Shown here: piece by piece, positions 53,375 to 61,419 of the stretch
Layout: every line of letters starts with the position of its first letter
How positions within the stretch are numbered: the stretch's first letter is position 1
Program-made: the position numbers and the translations under genes
Source of the DNA: Bradyrhizobium macuxiense
GTDB lineage: Bacteria > Pseudomonadota > Alphaproteobacteria > Rhizobiales > Xanthobacteraceae
Assembly (NCBI RefSeq): GCF_007993935.1
Contig: NZ_VITY01000012.1
Location: 186,001 to 250,000 of the forward strand
DNA length: 64,000 nucleotides
Direction: 5' to 3'
The notes under the pieces: generated by a model
Database searches by the model: none
What the model saw: only the letters and a program-made list of their open reading frames with translations
What the model was told of the DNA's origin: nothing

Positions 53375-53429
53375 CACAGGCGCGCGAAAATGAAGGCGTA
53401 TAATTCACCGACGCGCCAACAAACTCGGT

Positions 53430-53552
53430 GTCGTCCCTGCGAAAGCAGGGACCCATAACCACAAGAGCCGATTGTTGCGCGAGGCTGGTACAACGAGTCC
53501 CGTTCACAACATCCGCCGCGGCGTATGGGTCCCTGCTTCCGCAGGGACGACG
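53430..53552. repeat. Covarying hairpin repeat, copy 2
   Basis: TGTCGTCCCTGCGAAAGCAGGGACCCAT at the left and ATGGGTCCCTGCTTCCGCAGGGACGAC at the right. Stem CCCTGC/GCAGGG replaces CCCGGC/GCCGGG of copy 1. Confidence 0.85.
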
Positions 53553-53592
53553 CTGTGTGTTTGACATCCCGGTGCGAGAACCATCCACCGCT

Positions 53593-53713
53593 GTCGTCCT
53601 GGCGAAAGCCAGGACCCATTACCCCAATTGCGCATTGTTGCGCGTCGCTGGGCCCGCGATCCCGTTCAGAATCAACAGCGGTGGTTATGGGTCCTGGCCT
53701 TCGCCAGGACGAC
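53593..53713. repeat. Covarying hairpin repeat, copy 3
   Basis: GTCGTCCTGGCGAAAGCCAGGACCCAT at the left and ATGGGTCCTGGCCTTCGCCAGGACGAC at the right. Stem CCTGGC/GCCAGG, a third variant with pairing preserved. Confidence 0.85.
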
Positions 53714-53769
53714 GATGTGGAGAAACATGGGCCGATATCTCACCACGCATCGCGCGGCTTCAGCCGCCC

Positions 53770-54531
53770 TCAAAACAACGACCCCTGCCCGTCATCCTCG
53801 CGCGGCGTCGCCTTGCGCACTGCTACCTTCTTCGGCGCCGGCGCGTCCTCCGCCGCGATCTCTTCCGCGGTCATCGGCAGCAGCAATTGTGCATCGTCGT
53901 TGGCAACGGCGTTGACCCGCATCGTCACCTGGTGCCAGGCGAACTCGCCGACATCGGGCGCCTTCAGCATCGGCATCACGTCGTCGACGTCGTTGGGAAG
54001 GCAGTCGAGCCAGCGCGCGAACTGCTCGGGCCGGATCGTGACGGGCACGCGGTGATGCAGTTGCGCAAGGTCCGCGCTCGCCGGCGCGGTGACGATCGCG
54101 ACCGTGTCCTGCTCCTCGCCGTTCGGCCCCATCCAGGTCTCGGCGAGCGCGGCGAAGGCGACCGGGTGGCCGTCGCGGCGATGGATGAAGAACGGCCGCT
54201 TGCGGCCGCCGGCGTCCTGCCATTCGTAATAGCCGTCGGCCGGGATCAGCGCGCGGCGCCGCTTGATCGCGTTCTTGAAGGCGGGCTTCTCCCGCACCGT
54301 CTCGGAGCGCGCGTTGATCAACAGCGAGAATGTGCGGGGGTCCTTGACCCAGGACGGGATCAGGCCCCAGCGCATCAATTGAAAATGCCGGCCGCCGTTT
54401 TGCAGCAGCACCACCGGGATCGGCTGGGTCGGCGCAACATTATACCGCGGCGGAAAATTCGGCTGCTCGATGTAGCCGAACATTTCGCGCAAAGCCGCCG
54501 GCGGCGAGGTAATGACAAAGCGTCCGCACAT
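53770..54531 (-). CDS. SRAP (YedK/HMCES-like) protein with C-terminal clamp-binding-like motif
   Basis: 253 residues. Starts MCGRF, whose Cys2 becomes the residue that covalently traps abasic sites; RYNVAPTQPIPVV, WGLIPSWVKD, INARSET, ALIPADGYYEW and LHHRVPV are all present, including the catalytic His. After a basic linker it ends DGQGSLF; QGSLF resembles the QxxLF peptide that binds the beta sliding clamp. This would bring the protein to replication forks. Confidence 0.9.
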   Translation of the reverse strand: MCGRFVITSPPAALREMFGYIEQPNFPPRYNVAPTQPIPVVLLQNGGRHFQLMRWGLIPSWVKDPRTFSLLINARSETVREKPAFKNAIKRRRALIPADGYYEWQDAGGRKRPFFIHRRDGHPVAFAALAETWMGPNGEEQDTVAIVTAPASADLAQLHHRVPVTIRPEQFARWLDCLPNDVDDVMPMLKAPDVGEFAWHQVTMRVNAVANDDAQLLLPMTAEEIAAEDAPAPKKVAVRKATPREDDGQGSLF

Positions 54532-54593
54532 ATCCCGTCCAGAGTGGTATCTGTTTATTCAGCCTTAACTTGGACAGTTAAAGACTGCGACCA

Positions 54594-55094
54594 ATGACCT
54601 CAACGGCCGCCATAGCGGGCTCTTCCCCGCGACCGACGTACCCCGACGAGGCGCGGGCGGCTTTGTTGCGCGCCGCCAACATCAATCCCCGCACCGGGCT
54701 TGCGACCGACTACCTCAATCACTTCAACGAAGCCATCATGTTGCTGGAGATGGTCCCGGACCTGCCGGAATGCGCCGACGATTTCCTGGAATGGCAGCCG
54801 CTGTCCTATGCCGAGCATTTCACCGCGTCCAATTTCAAGGCGCGTGATCTGGCGATCGAGTCCTATGAGACCGCCGATGCCGGAATCCGGGCCGAATTCG
54901 ACCAGCTGACCGACAGCATGACCAGAATCCTGACCGAAGTCGGCGTGGCGATGCGGCAATTGCAGCAGGACAAGAGCCGGGTCGCGCTCGCCGAGCAGGC
55001 CATCGTCTGGGTCAAGCCACTGGTGATGCAGACCGCCGGTATCATCAACGGCGCCGCAGAGGCCGATGTCGACAGCATCATGGCGGGCGCCTGA
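54594..55094 (+). CDS. Conserved hypothetical cytoplasmic protein
   Basis: 166 residues, mostly helical; LNHFNEAIMLLEMVPDLPECADDFLEWQP and TRILTEVGVAMRQLQQD suggest a compact helical bundle. No signal peptide or enzymatic motif. Divergent to the SRAP gene. Family unknown. Confidence 0.75.
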   Translation: MTSTAAIAGSSPRPTYPDEARAALLRAANINPRTGLATDYLNHFNEAIMLLEMVPDLPECADDFLEWQPLSYAEHFTASNFKARDLAIESYETADAGIRAEFDQLTDSMTRILTEVGVAMRQLQQDKSRVALAEQAIVWVKPLVMQTAGIINGAAEADVDSIMAGA

Positions 55095-55124
55095 GATATC
55101 GGGCAGGATTGTCCTCAAAACCGG

Positions 55125-55556
55125 TTGTCGATTGCCTTGACCTCTCCCGAACCTCCGATCCGCCCCCAGCTCGCCGTATCCGGCGTGATTTTCCGCGACG
55201 GCAAGGTGCTGCTGGTCCGCCGCGCCCGCTCGCCCGGCAAGGGCTTCTATTCGCTGCCCGGCGGCCGGGTCGAATTCGGCGAGACGCTGCACACCGCCCT
55301 GCACCGGGAGATCGACGAGGAGACCGGCCTCAAGGTCGAGATCCTGGGCCTCGCCGGCTGGCGCGAGGTGCTGCCGACCGGCCCCGGCACCGGCCACTAC
55401 CTGATCATGACCTTCGCGGCGCGCTGGGCCTCCCGCGAGCCCGTGCTGAACGACGAGCACGACGATTTCAAATGGCTCGCTCCGGAGGCGATCGGCGACC
55501 TCAAGGTCACCGGCGGCCTGCACGAGGTGATTGCGGCCGCCCGGCGGCTGGTTTGA
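55125..55556 (+). CDS. NUDIX hydrolase
   Basis: 143 residues from a TTG. NUDIX box: GGRVEFGETLHTALHREIDEETGL. VLLVRRARSPGKGFYSLPGG and FAARWASREPVLNDEHDDFKWL match ADP-ribose-pyrophosphatase-like members. Another possible start is TTG 55137. Confidence 0.85.
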   Translation: MSIALTSPEPPIRPQLAVSGVIFRDGKVLLVRRARSPGKGFYSLPGGRVEFGETLHTALHREIDEETGLKVEILGLAGWREVLPTGPGTGHYLIMTFAARWASREPVLNDEHDDFKWLAPEAIGDLKVTGGLHEVIAAARRLV

Positions 55557-55644
55557 GGCCTGTTTAGGGGGCGATATTGCAGGTCCTTTGCGCCTTGCCT
55601 CGGGCGCATTGAGGGGGCATACCACGGCGATTCCGGAACCCCTG

Positions 55645-56022
55645 ATGATCAGAGCCTTTCTCGCCGTTGTGATCCTGATGTCCGCATGCCTTGCGACGCC
55701 CGCCCGGGCGCAGGACGCGGCTGCGCCGTTCGACGGCGACCTGCAGCGGCTGGCCGAGATCCTCGGCGCCCTGCACTATCTGCGCGGCATCTGCGGCTCC
55801 AACGAGGGCGCCAAATGGCGCAACGAGATGCAGGCGCTGATCGATGCCGAAACCCCTTCCGGCGATCGCCGCGCCCGCATGGTTGCCGGCTTCAATCGCG
55901 GCTACAACGGCTTCCAGCAGACCTACCGGACCTGCACGCCTGCGGCCAGCGTGGCGATCCGCCGCTACATCGAGGAAGGCTCGAAGATCTCGCGCGACCT
56001 GACGGCCCGCTATGCCAACTGA
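55645..56022 (+). CDS. TIGR02301-type exported protein
   Basis: 125 residues with signal peptide ending PARAQ. LQRLAEILGALHYLRGICGSNEGAKWRNEMQAL and NRGYNGFQQTYRTC are the family blocks, with two Cys likely bridged. Overlaps the HAD gene by 11 bp. Unknown periplasmic role, conserved in Rhizobiales. Confidence 0.8.
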   Translation: MIRAFLAVVILMSACLATPARAQDAAAPFDGDLQRLAEILGALHYLRGICGSNEGAKWRNEMQALIDAETPSGDRRARMVAGFNRGYNGFQQTYRTCTPAASVAIRRYIEEGSKISRDLTARYAN

Positions 56023-56668
56023 ACGGGCGATCTTCTTCGACCTCGACGGCACCCTGACCGACCCGAAGCCCGGCATCACCGGCTCGATCCAGTATGCGCT
56101 GGCCAAGCTCGGCCGCCCGGTTCCCTCGCAGGACGAACTGACCTGGTGCATCGGTCCGCCGCTCAGGGCGAGCTTTGCGATGCTGCTCGGCGGCGAGGAG
56201 CTCGCCGACCGCGCGGTCGAGCTGTACCGCGAGAGGTTCGGCGACGTCGGGCTGTTCGAGAACAGCGTCTATCCCGATATCGCTGACGTGCTTGCCGAGT
56301 TGCGCGGACGGCCTGGCCGGATCTTCGTGGCGACTTCGAAACCGCACGTGTTCGCGACCCGGATCGTCGCGCATTTCGGCCTCGACGGGTTTTTCGACCA
56401 CGTGTTCGGCTCCGAGCTCGACGGAACGCGGGTCAACAAGGTCGACCTGCTGGCCTATGCGCTGGAGCAGACCGGGGCCGACCCGGGGAAAGCCGTGATG
56501 ATCGGCGACCGTAGCCACGACGTGATCGGCGCTGCCCGTAACGGCATCCGCGCGGTCGGCGTCACCTATGGTTACGGCACGGCGCAGGAGCTGACCGAGG
56601 CCGGCGCCAGCCATCTGTGCGCCTCGCCGCGCGCGGTGCTGGACCATATCCACAGCTCATTTGGCTGA
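56012..56668 (+). CDS. HAD-superfamily hydrolase (phosphoglycolate-phosphatase-like)
   Basis: 218 residues. Nucleophile motif FFDLDGTLTD, IFVATSKPH (motif II), Lys in RVNKVDLL and VMIGDRSHDVIGAARNG (motif III). Cap domain in between (about 18-90). Same length and motif pattern as Gph-like phosphatases; the substrate is not determined. Confidence 0.87.
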   Translation: MPTERAIFFDLDGTLTDPKPGITGSIQYALAKLGRPVPSQDELTWCIGPPLRASFAMLLGGEELADRAVELYRERFGDVGLFENSVYPDIADVLAELRGRPGRIFVATSKPHVFATRIVAHFGLDGFFDHVFGSELDGTRVNKVDLLAYALEQTGADPGKAVMIGDRSHDVIGAARNGIRAVGVTYGYGTAQELTEAGASHLCASPRAVLDHIHSSFG

Positions 56669-56825
56669 TCCGGGCCGCGATATCCGGAATTCCCCTTCAA
56701 ATGCCGTGGCGGCCGTTAACCTTTTCGAAAGAAGTGGGCTATGCGGTACCCGCATGCGTGATACACCTCACGGGTCTCGCAGTGGTTCGCTCCTCGAACC
56801 GCGCGCATCCATTTTGCAGAGTTTC

Positions 56826-57092
56826 ATGCGCCATCCAGCGTCCTTCCATCACCAAGACGATCCGCGTCCCGATCACGAGCAGAAGCAGGCCGCGCTGAGC
56901 TATCTGAACGAGGCGTGGGCGGAAGCGCGCCACGATGGCGTCGACGGCGACTGCCTCGCGCAGGCGAGCCTGTTTGCGGCGCTCGCCGAGCTCGTCAACA
57001 CCTATGGCGAGGACGCGGTGGCGAAGTTCGCCGAGGGCCTCCCCGCGCGCGTGCGCAACGGCGAGTTCTCGCTGGCGCTCGCCAGGCAGTAA
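56826..57092 (+). CDS. Small conserved hypothetical protein
   Basis: 88 residues; QAALSYLNEAWAEARHDGVDGDCLAQASLFAALAELVNTYGEDAVAKFAEGLP forms a helical region with acidic and Ala residues. No signal peptide. Ends 11 bp before the convergent dihydroorotase stop. Confidence 0.65.
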   Translation: MRHPASFHHQDDPRPDHEQKQAALSYLNEAWAEARHDGVDGDCLAQASLFAALAELVNTYGEDAVAKFAEGLPARVRNGEFSLALARQ

Positions 57093-57103
57093 CCGACCAA
57101 ACG

Positions 57104-58438
57104 CTACGGCTTCAGCGTTTCGAGGAACCGGACCGGTTCGCCGGTCGACGGCGTCGTCACCTCGCCCTGCCACATCACGCGCTTGCCGCGCACGAAGGTA
57201 CCGACCGGCCAGCCCTGCACCCGCACGCCGTCATAGGGCGTCCAGGCCGCGCGCGAGGCGATCCATTTGTTGGTGATGGTCTCGCTGCGCTTCAGATCGA
57301 CCACGGTGAAGTCGGCATCATAGCCCGCCGCGATGCGGCCCTTGCAGGCCATGTTGAACAGCCGCGCCGGACCGGCGCTGGTGAGGTCGACGAACCGCGC
57401 CAGCGACAGCCGCCCGGCATTGACGTGATCGAGCATCAACGGCACCAGCGTCTGCACGCCGGTCATGCCCGAGGGCGAAGCCGGATAGGTCTTCGCCTTC
57501 TCCTCCAGCGTATGCGGCGCGTGGTCGGAGCCGAGCACGTCGATGATACCCTGCTCGATGCCGTACCAAATGCCGGCGCGGTGATCGGCCGAGCGCACGG
57601 GCGGGTTCATCTGCGCCAGCGTGCCGAGCCGCTCGTAGCATTCGGGCGCAGCCATCGTCAGGTGATGCGGCGTCGCCTCGCAGGACGCGACATCCTTGTG
57701 GTCGCGCAGGTAGAGGATCTCTTCCTTGGTCGAGATGTGCAGCACATGGATGCGCTTGCCGGTCTCGCGCGCTAGGTTGACCAGCCGCTCGGTCGCCATC
57801 AGCGCGGCGGTCTCGTCGCGCCACACCGGATGCGAGCGCGGATCGCCCTCGATGCGCAGCGGCTTGCGCTCATTGAGGCGGTATTCGTCCTCGGCGTGAA
57901 ACGCGGCGCGGCGCCGGATCACCTGGAAGATCCGCCGCAGGCTCTCGTCGTCCTCGACCAGCAGCGCGCCGGTGGAGGAGCCGATGAACACCTTGACGCC
58001 GGCGCAGCCCGGCGCGCGTTCGAGCTCCGGCAGGTCCTGCACGTTCTCGCGGGTGCCGCCGATGAAGAACGCGAAATCGCAATGCATGCGATGGTGGCCG
58101 CGCTTGACTTTGTCGGTGAACGCCTCCTCGGTGACCGTCAGCGGGTTGGTGTTCGGCATCTCGAACACTGCGGTGACCCCGCCCATCACGGCGCTGCGCG
58201 AGCCGGTCTCGAGATCTTCCTTCTGCGTCAAGCCGGGCTCGCGGAAATGCACCTGGGTGTCCATCACGCCGGGCAGGATGTGCAGCCCCTTGCAGTCGAT
58301 CACCTCGCCGGCCGAGGCCTGGCCGAGCGAGCCGATCGCGGCGATGCGGCCATTCGTGATGCCGATATCGCGCACGCCCTCGCCGTCCTGATTGACCACG
58401 GTGCCGGATTTTAGAATGGTGTCAAAATGCTGATTCAT
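57104..58438 (-). CDS. pyrC: Dihydroorotase (PyrC-type, class I)
   Basis: 444 residues of the amidohydrolase fold. Metal motif DTQVHFREPG, GVKVFIGSSTG (the carboxylated Lys region), HISTKEEI, ATPHHLTM and GSDHAPH. Cyclises carbamoyl-aspartate in pyrimidine synthesis. No other pyr gene is adjacent. Divergent to ygfZ. Confidence 0.9.
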   Translation of the reverse strand: MNQHFDTILKSGTVVNQDGEGVRDIGITNGRIAAIGSLGQASAGEVIDCKGLHILPGVMDTQVHFREPGLTQKEDLETGSRSAVMGGVTAVFEMPNTNPLTVTEEAFTDKVKRGHHRMHCDFAFFIGGTRENVQDLPELERAPGCAGVKVFIGSSTGALLVEDDESLRRIFQVIRRRAAFHAEDEYRLNERKPLRIEGDPRSHPVWRDETAALMATERLVNLARETGKRIHVLHISTKEEILYLRDHKDVASCEATPHHLTMAAPECYERLGTLAQMNPPVRSADHRAGIWYGIEQGIIDVLGSDHAPHTLEEKAKTYPASPSGMTGVQTLVPLMLDHVNAGRLSLARFVDLTSAGPARLFNMACKGRIAAGYDADFTVVDLKRSETITNKWIASRAAWTPYDGVRVQGWPVGTFVRGKRVMWQGEVTTPSTGEPVRFLETLKP

Positions 58439-58567
58439 CGGTCCTCGGCGCCCGCTTTCGGCTGTCGCGCGGGCCTTGTTCGGCGCACTCTAGCGCCTTA
58501 GCTTGGCAGGGGATATCCGCGAGGACCGCGTTTCCCAAGGAACTTGGAAAAAGAGCCAATTTTGCGA

Positions 58568-59449
58568 ATGAAAGCAGCGTTTCTTCCAGATCGGGGCGTG
58601 GTCAAAGTCTCTGGCGAGGACGCCCGCAACTTCCTCAACGGCCTCATCACGACCGACGTCGAGCAGCTGGCCCCGGGGCAGGCCCGGTTCGGCGCGCTGC
58701 TGACGCCGCAGGGCAAGATCATCGTCGATTTCCTGATCACCGAGGTGCCCGTCGGCCATGGCGGCGGCTTCCTGATCGACGCGCCGCGCGCGCTCGCCAA
58801 GGGGCTTGCCGACAAGCTCGGCTTCTACAAGCTGCGCGCCAAGGTCGTGGTGGAAAACCTCTCCGACAGCCTCGGCGTGCTGGCGGCCTGGGATGGCGAA
58901 CCGGCGGCGACGCCCGATCTCGCCTTCGCCGATCCGCGCAACGCAGCGCTCGGCTGGCGCATCCTGATCCCGGAAGATCTGAAGCAGAAACTCGCTGATC
59001 TGATCGGCGCCGATCTCGTCGACTCCAGCGCCTATGAGGCGCACAGGATCGCAACCGGCGTGCCGCGCGGCGGGCTCGACTTCATGTATGGCGACGCTTT
59101 CCCGCACGAGACCAACATGGACCGCCTCAACGGCGTCGATTTCGACAAGGGCTGCTATGTCGGCCAGGAGGTGGTGTCGCGCATGCAGCACCGCGGCACG
59201 GCGCGCACCCGCACGGTGAAGATCATTCTCGATGGCCCATCGCCCGAGGTCGGCGCAACCATCCTCGCCGGCGACAAGCAGGTCGGCACCATAGGCTCGA
59301 CTGCCGGCGAGAAAGGCCTCGCGCTGGTGCGCATCGACCGCGTCGCCGACGCGCTCGATGCCGGCCTACCGCTGACCGCGGGCGGGCTGTCGCTGCATCT
59401 CGCCGAGCCGGACGCTGTCCGCATCCCACCCAAGCAGACCGTCGCATGA
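58568..59449 (+). CDS. ygfZ: Folate-binding protein YgfZ
   Basis: 293 residues. The signature KGCYVGQEVV is present, as are LTPQGKIIVDFLITE and GVPRGGLDFMYGDAFPHE. YgfZ helps maintain certain Fe-S enzymes and binds tetrahydrofolate. It overlaps tag by the shared ATGA, starting a four-gene block. Confidence 0.93.
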   Translation: MKAAFLPDRGVVKVSGEDARNFLNGLITTDVEQLAPGQARFGALLTPQGKIIVDFLITEVPVGHGGGFLIDAPRALAKGLADKLGFYKLRAKVVVENLSDSLGVLAAWDGEPAATPDLAFADPRNAALGWRILIPEDLKQKLADLIGADLVDSSAYEAHRIATGVPRGGLDFMYGDAFPHETNMDRLNGVDFDKGCYVGQEVVSRMQHRGTARTRTVKIILDGPSPEVGATILAGDKQVGTIGSTAGEKGLALVRIDRVADALDAGLPLTAGGLSLHLAEPDAVRIPPKQTVA

Positions 59450-60072
59450 GCCGTACCGCGCAACTGCATCCCGACGGCAAGACGCGCTGCCCGTGGCCGG
59501 GCGAGGACGCGTTCTATGTCGCCTATCACGACAATGAATGGGGCGTTCCGGAATATGACGACCGCGCGCTCTATGAAAAGCTGATCCTAGACGGCTTCCA
59601 GGCCGGCCTGTCCTGGATCACGATCCTGCGCAAGCGCGACAATTTCCGCAAAGCCTTCGACGATTTCCAGCCCGAGAAGATCGCGCGCTACACCGACAAG
59701 AAGGTGCATGCGCTGATGAACGATGCCGGCATCGTCCGCAACCGCGCCAAGATCGAAGGCACGGTGGCGAGTGCGAAGGGCTATCTGGAGATCATGGAGA
59801 AAGGCCCCGGCTTCTCGAAATTCCTCTGGGACTTCGTCGACGGCAAACCGAAGGTCAATCAGTTCAAGACCACCGCGAGCGTGCCGGCTTCGACGCCGGT
59901 CTCGATCAAGGTCTCCAAGGAGCTCGGCGCGCGCGGCTTCAAATTCGTCGGCCCCACCATCGTCTACGCCTTCATGCAGGCGACCGGCATGGTCAACGAT
60001 CACCTCGTCACCTGCTTCTGCCACGAGTCCTGCAGCGGCAAGCTCCGCACGCCGCGGCTCAAGAAGAAATGA
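59446..60072 (+). CDS. tag: DNA-3-methyladenine glycosylase I (Tag)
   Basis: 208 residues. Zn-binding and substrate blocks: CPWPGEDAFYVAYHDNEWGVPEYDDRALYEKLILDGFQAGLSW, FRKAFDDF and GFKFVGPTIVYAFMQATGMVNDH, then CFCHESC. Removes alkylated adenine from DNA. Overlaps ygfZ and the HD gene through ATGA junctions. Confidence 0.95.
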   Translation: MSRTAQLHPDGKTRCPWPGEDAFYVAYHDNEWGVPEYDDRALYEKLILDGFQAGLSWITILRKRDNFRKAFDDFQPEKIARYTDKKVHALMNDAGIVRNRAKIEGTVASAKGYLEIMEKGPGFSKFLWDFVDGKPKVNQFKTTASVPASTPVSIKVSKELGARGFKFVGPTIVYAFMQATGMVNDHLVTCFCHESCSGKLRTPRLKKK

Positions 60073-60680
60073 CGGCGCGCAAATCGGACGTGGCGGTCCG
60101 CGCCTGGCAGCGGATGTTATCGGGACGGCGGCTGGACCTGCTCGACCCGTCGCCGCTCGACATCGAGATCGTCGACATCGCACATGGGCTGGCGCGGGTC
60201 GCGCGCTGGAACGGCCAGACCTCGGGCGCGCACATCTTCTCGGTGGCGCAGCACACGCTGCTGGTCGAAGCCGTGATGCGTCAGCAGACGCCGCGCGTCG
60301 ACATCAGCCATCGTCTCGCCGCGCTGCTGCACGACGCACCGGAATACGTCATCGGCGACATGATCTCGCCGTTCAAGGCGGTGCTAGCGGGCGAATACAA
60401 GGCCGTGGAAAAGCGGCTGCTGTCGGCGATCCATGTCCGCTTCGGCCTGCCGGCGGTGCTGGCGGATGAGATCACCCAGCAGATCAAGGCCGCCGATCGC
60501 GGCGCAGCCTATCTCGAGGCCACGCATCTGGCGGGGTTCTCGCAAGCCGAAGCCAAGCGGCTGTTCGGCCGCGATCCGGAATTGCCCGAAGCGACCGAGC
60601 GCGACTATCTGACGCCATGGACCGCAGCACGGGCCGAGAAGCAGTTCCTCGAACGCTTCGGGGCATTGCACGCGTCTTAG
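60069..60680 (+). CDS. HD-domain phosphohydrolase (YfbR-like)
   Basis: 203 residues. HIFSVAQHTLLVEAV and ALLHDAPEYVIGDMISPFK carry the metal-binding His and HD pair. Probably a 5'-nucleotidase or phosphodiesterase. ATGA overlap with tag. Confidence 0.85.
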   Translation: MTARKSDVAVRAWQRMLSGRRLDLLDPSPLDIEIVDIAHGLARVARWNGQTSGAHIFSVAQHTLLVEAVMRQQTPRVDISHRLAALLHDAPEYVIGDMISPFKAVLAGEYKAVEKRLLSAIHVRFGLPAVLADEITQQIKAADRGAAYLEATHLAGFSQAEAKRLFGRDPELPEATERDYLTPWTAARAEKQFLERFGALHAS

Positions 60681-60802
60681 GTACAGCACCGCGAAACCTG
60701 CCGCGGTTGCGCCGCAAAACGAACAACCGGCATGGCGCCGCGCGCCTTTGCCCATCGGGGAGCAGCCGTTATAATCGGCTCACCCGATACCTAAGGACCA
60801 TC

Positions 60803-61309
60803 ATGCTTCACGTCTGCTCGCTTGCCGCGCTCTCCGACACGGTTCGTGCCACCGGCGCCAGCCATGTGCTGACCGTGATGGCCAATGTCGACCAGGTGCA
60901 GCGGCCGCCCTCCGTGCTGCCGGCCAACCATCTGAAAGTGTCGATGGACGACATCGTCGAACAGATGGACGGGTTCGTCGCGCCGAACGAGACGCATATC
61001 GAGCGGGTGCTGAACTTCGTGCGCGGCTGGGATCGCCGCGCCCCGATGGTGGTGCATTGCTACGCCGGGATCAGCCGCTCGACCGCGAGCGCATTCGCCA
61101 CCGTCTGCGCGCTCAATCCGCACCGTGACGAAATGTCCATCGCCCGGCTGATCCGCGCGGCCTCGCCGATCGCGGCGCCGAACCGGCTGATCGTCAGCCT
61201 CGCCGACAAGGCGCTGGGGCGCGAGGGCCGGATGCTGCGCGCGCTCGATGCGATGGGCCCCGGCAGCATGAGCGTCGAAGGCCGGCCCTTCCACATCGAT
61301 CTGGAATAG
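60803..61309 (+). CDS. Tyrosine-phosphatase-family protein
   Basis: 168 residues. Catalytic loop HCYAGISRST fits the CX5R motif with the Cys and Arg present. The preceding sequence (PPSVLPANHLKVSMDDIVEQMDGF) is typical of bacterial dual-specificity-like phosphatases. Separated by 122 bp from the HD gene. Confidence 0.85.
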   Translation: MLHVCSLAALSDTVRATGASHVLTVMANVDQVQRPPSVLPANHLKVSMDDIVEQMDGFVAPNETHIERVLNFVRGWDRRAPMVVHCYAGISRSTASAFATVCALNPHRDEMSIARLIRAASPIAAPNRLIVSLADKALGREGRMLRALDAMGPGSMSVEGRPFHIDLE

Positions 61310-61419
61310 CACGACCTGCCACGCAGGGGCGCTTGAACTTCCAGTCCTCTCAACCGCACTACTAGGTTGCGACGGACGGCCGGCCAGCCGATGGTCCGGC
61401 GCGTCCCGCCGGAGGCCCA

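Noticed and set aside
53430..53713. Repeat pair that could be read as a short CRISPR array
   Set aside because: Two units only, each an inverted repeat with long variable centre, no uniform direct repeat and no cas gene.
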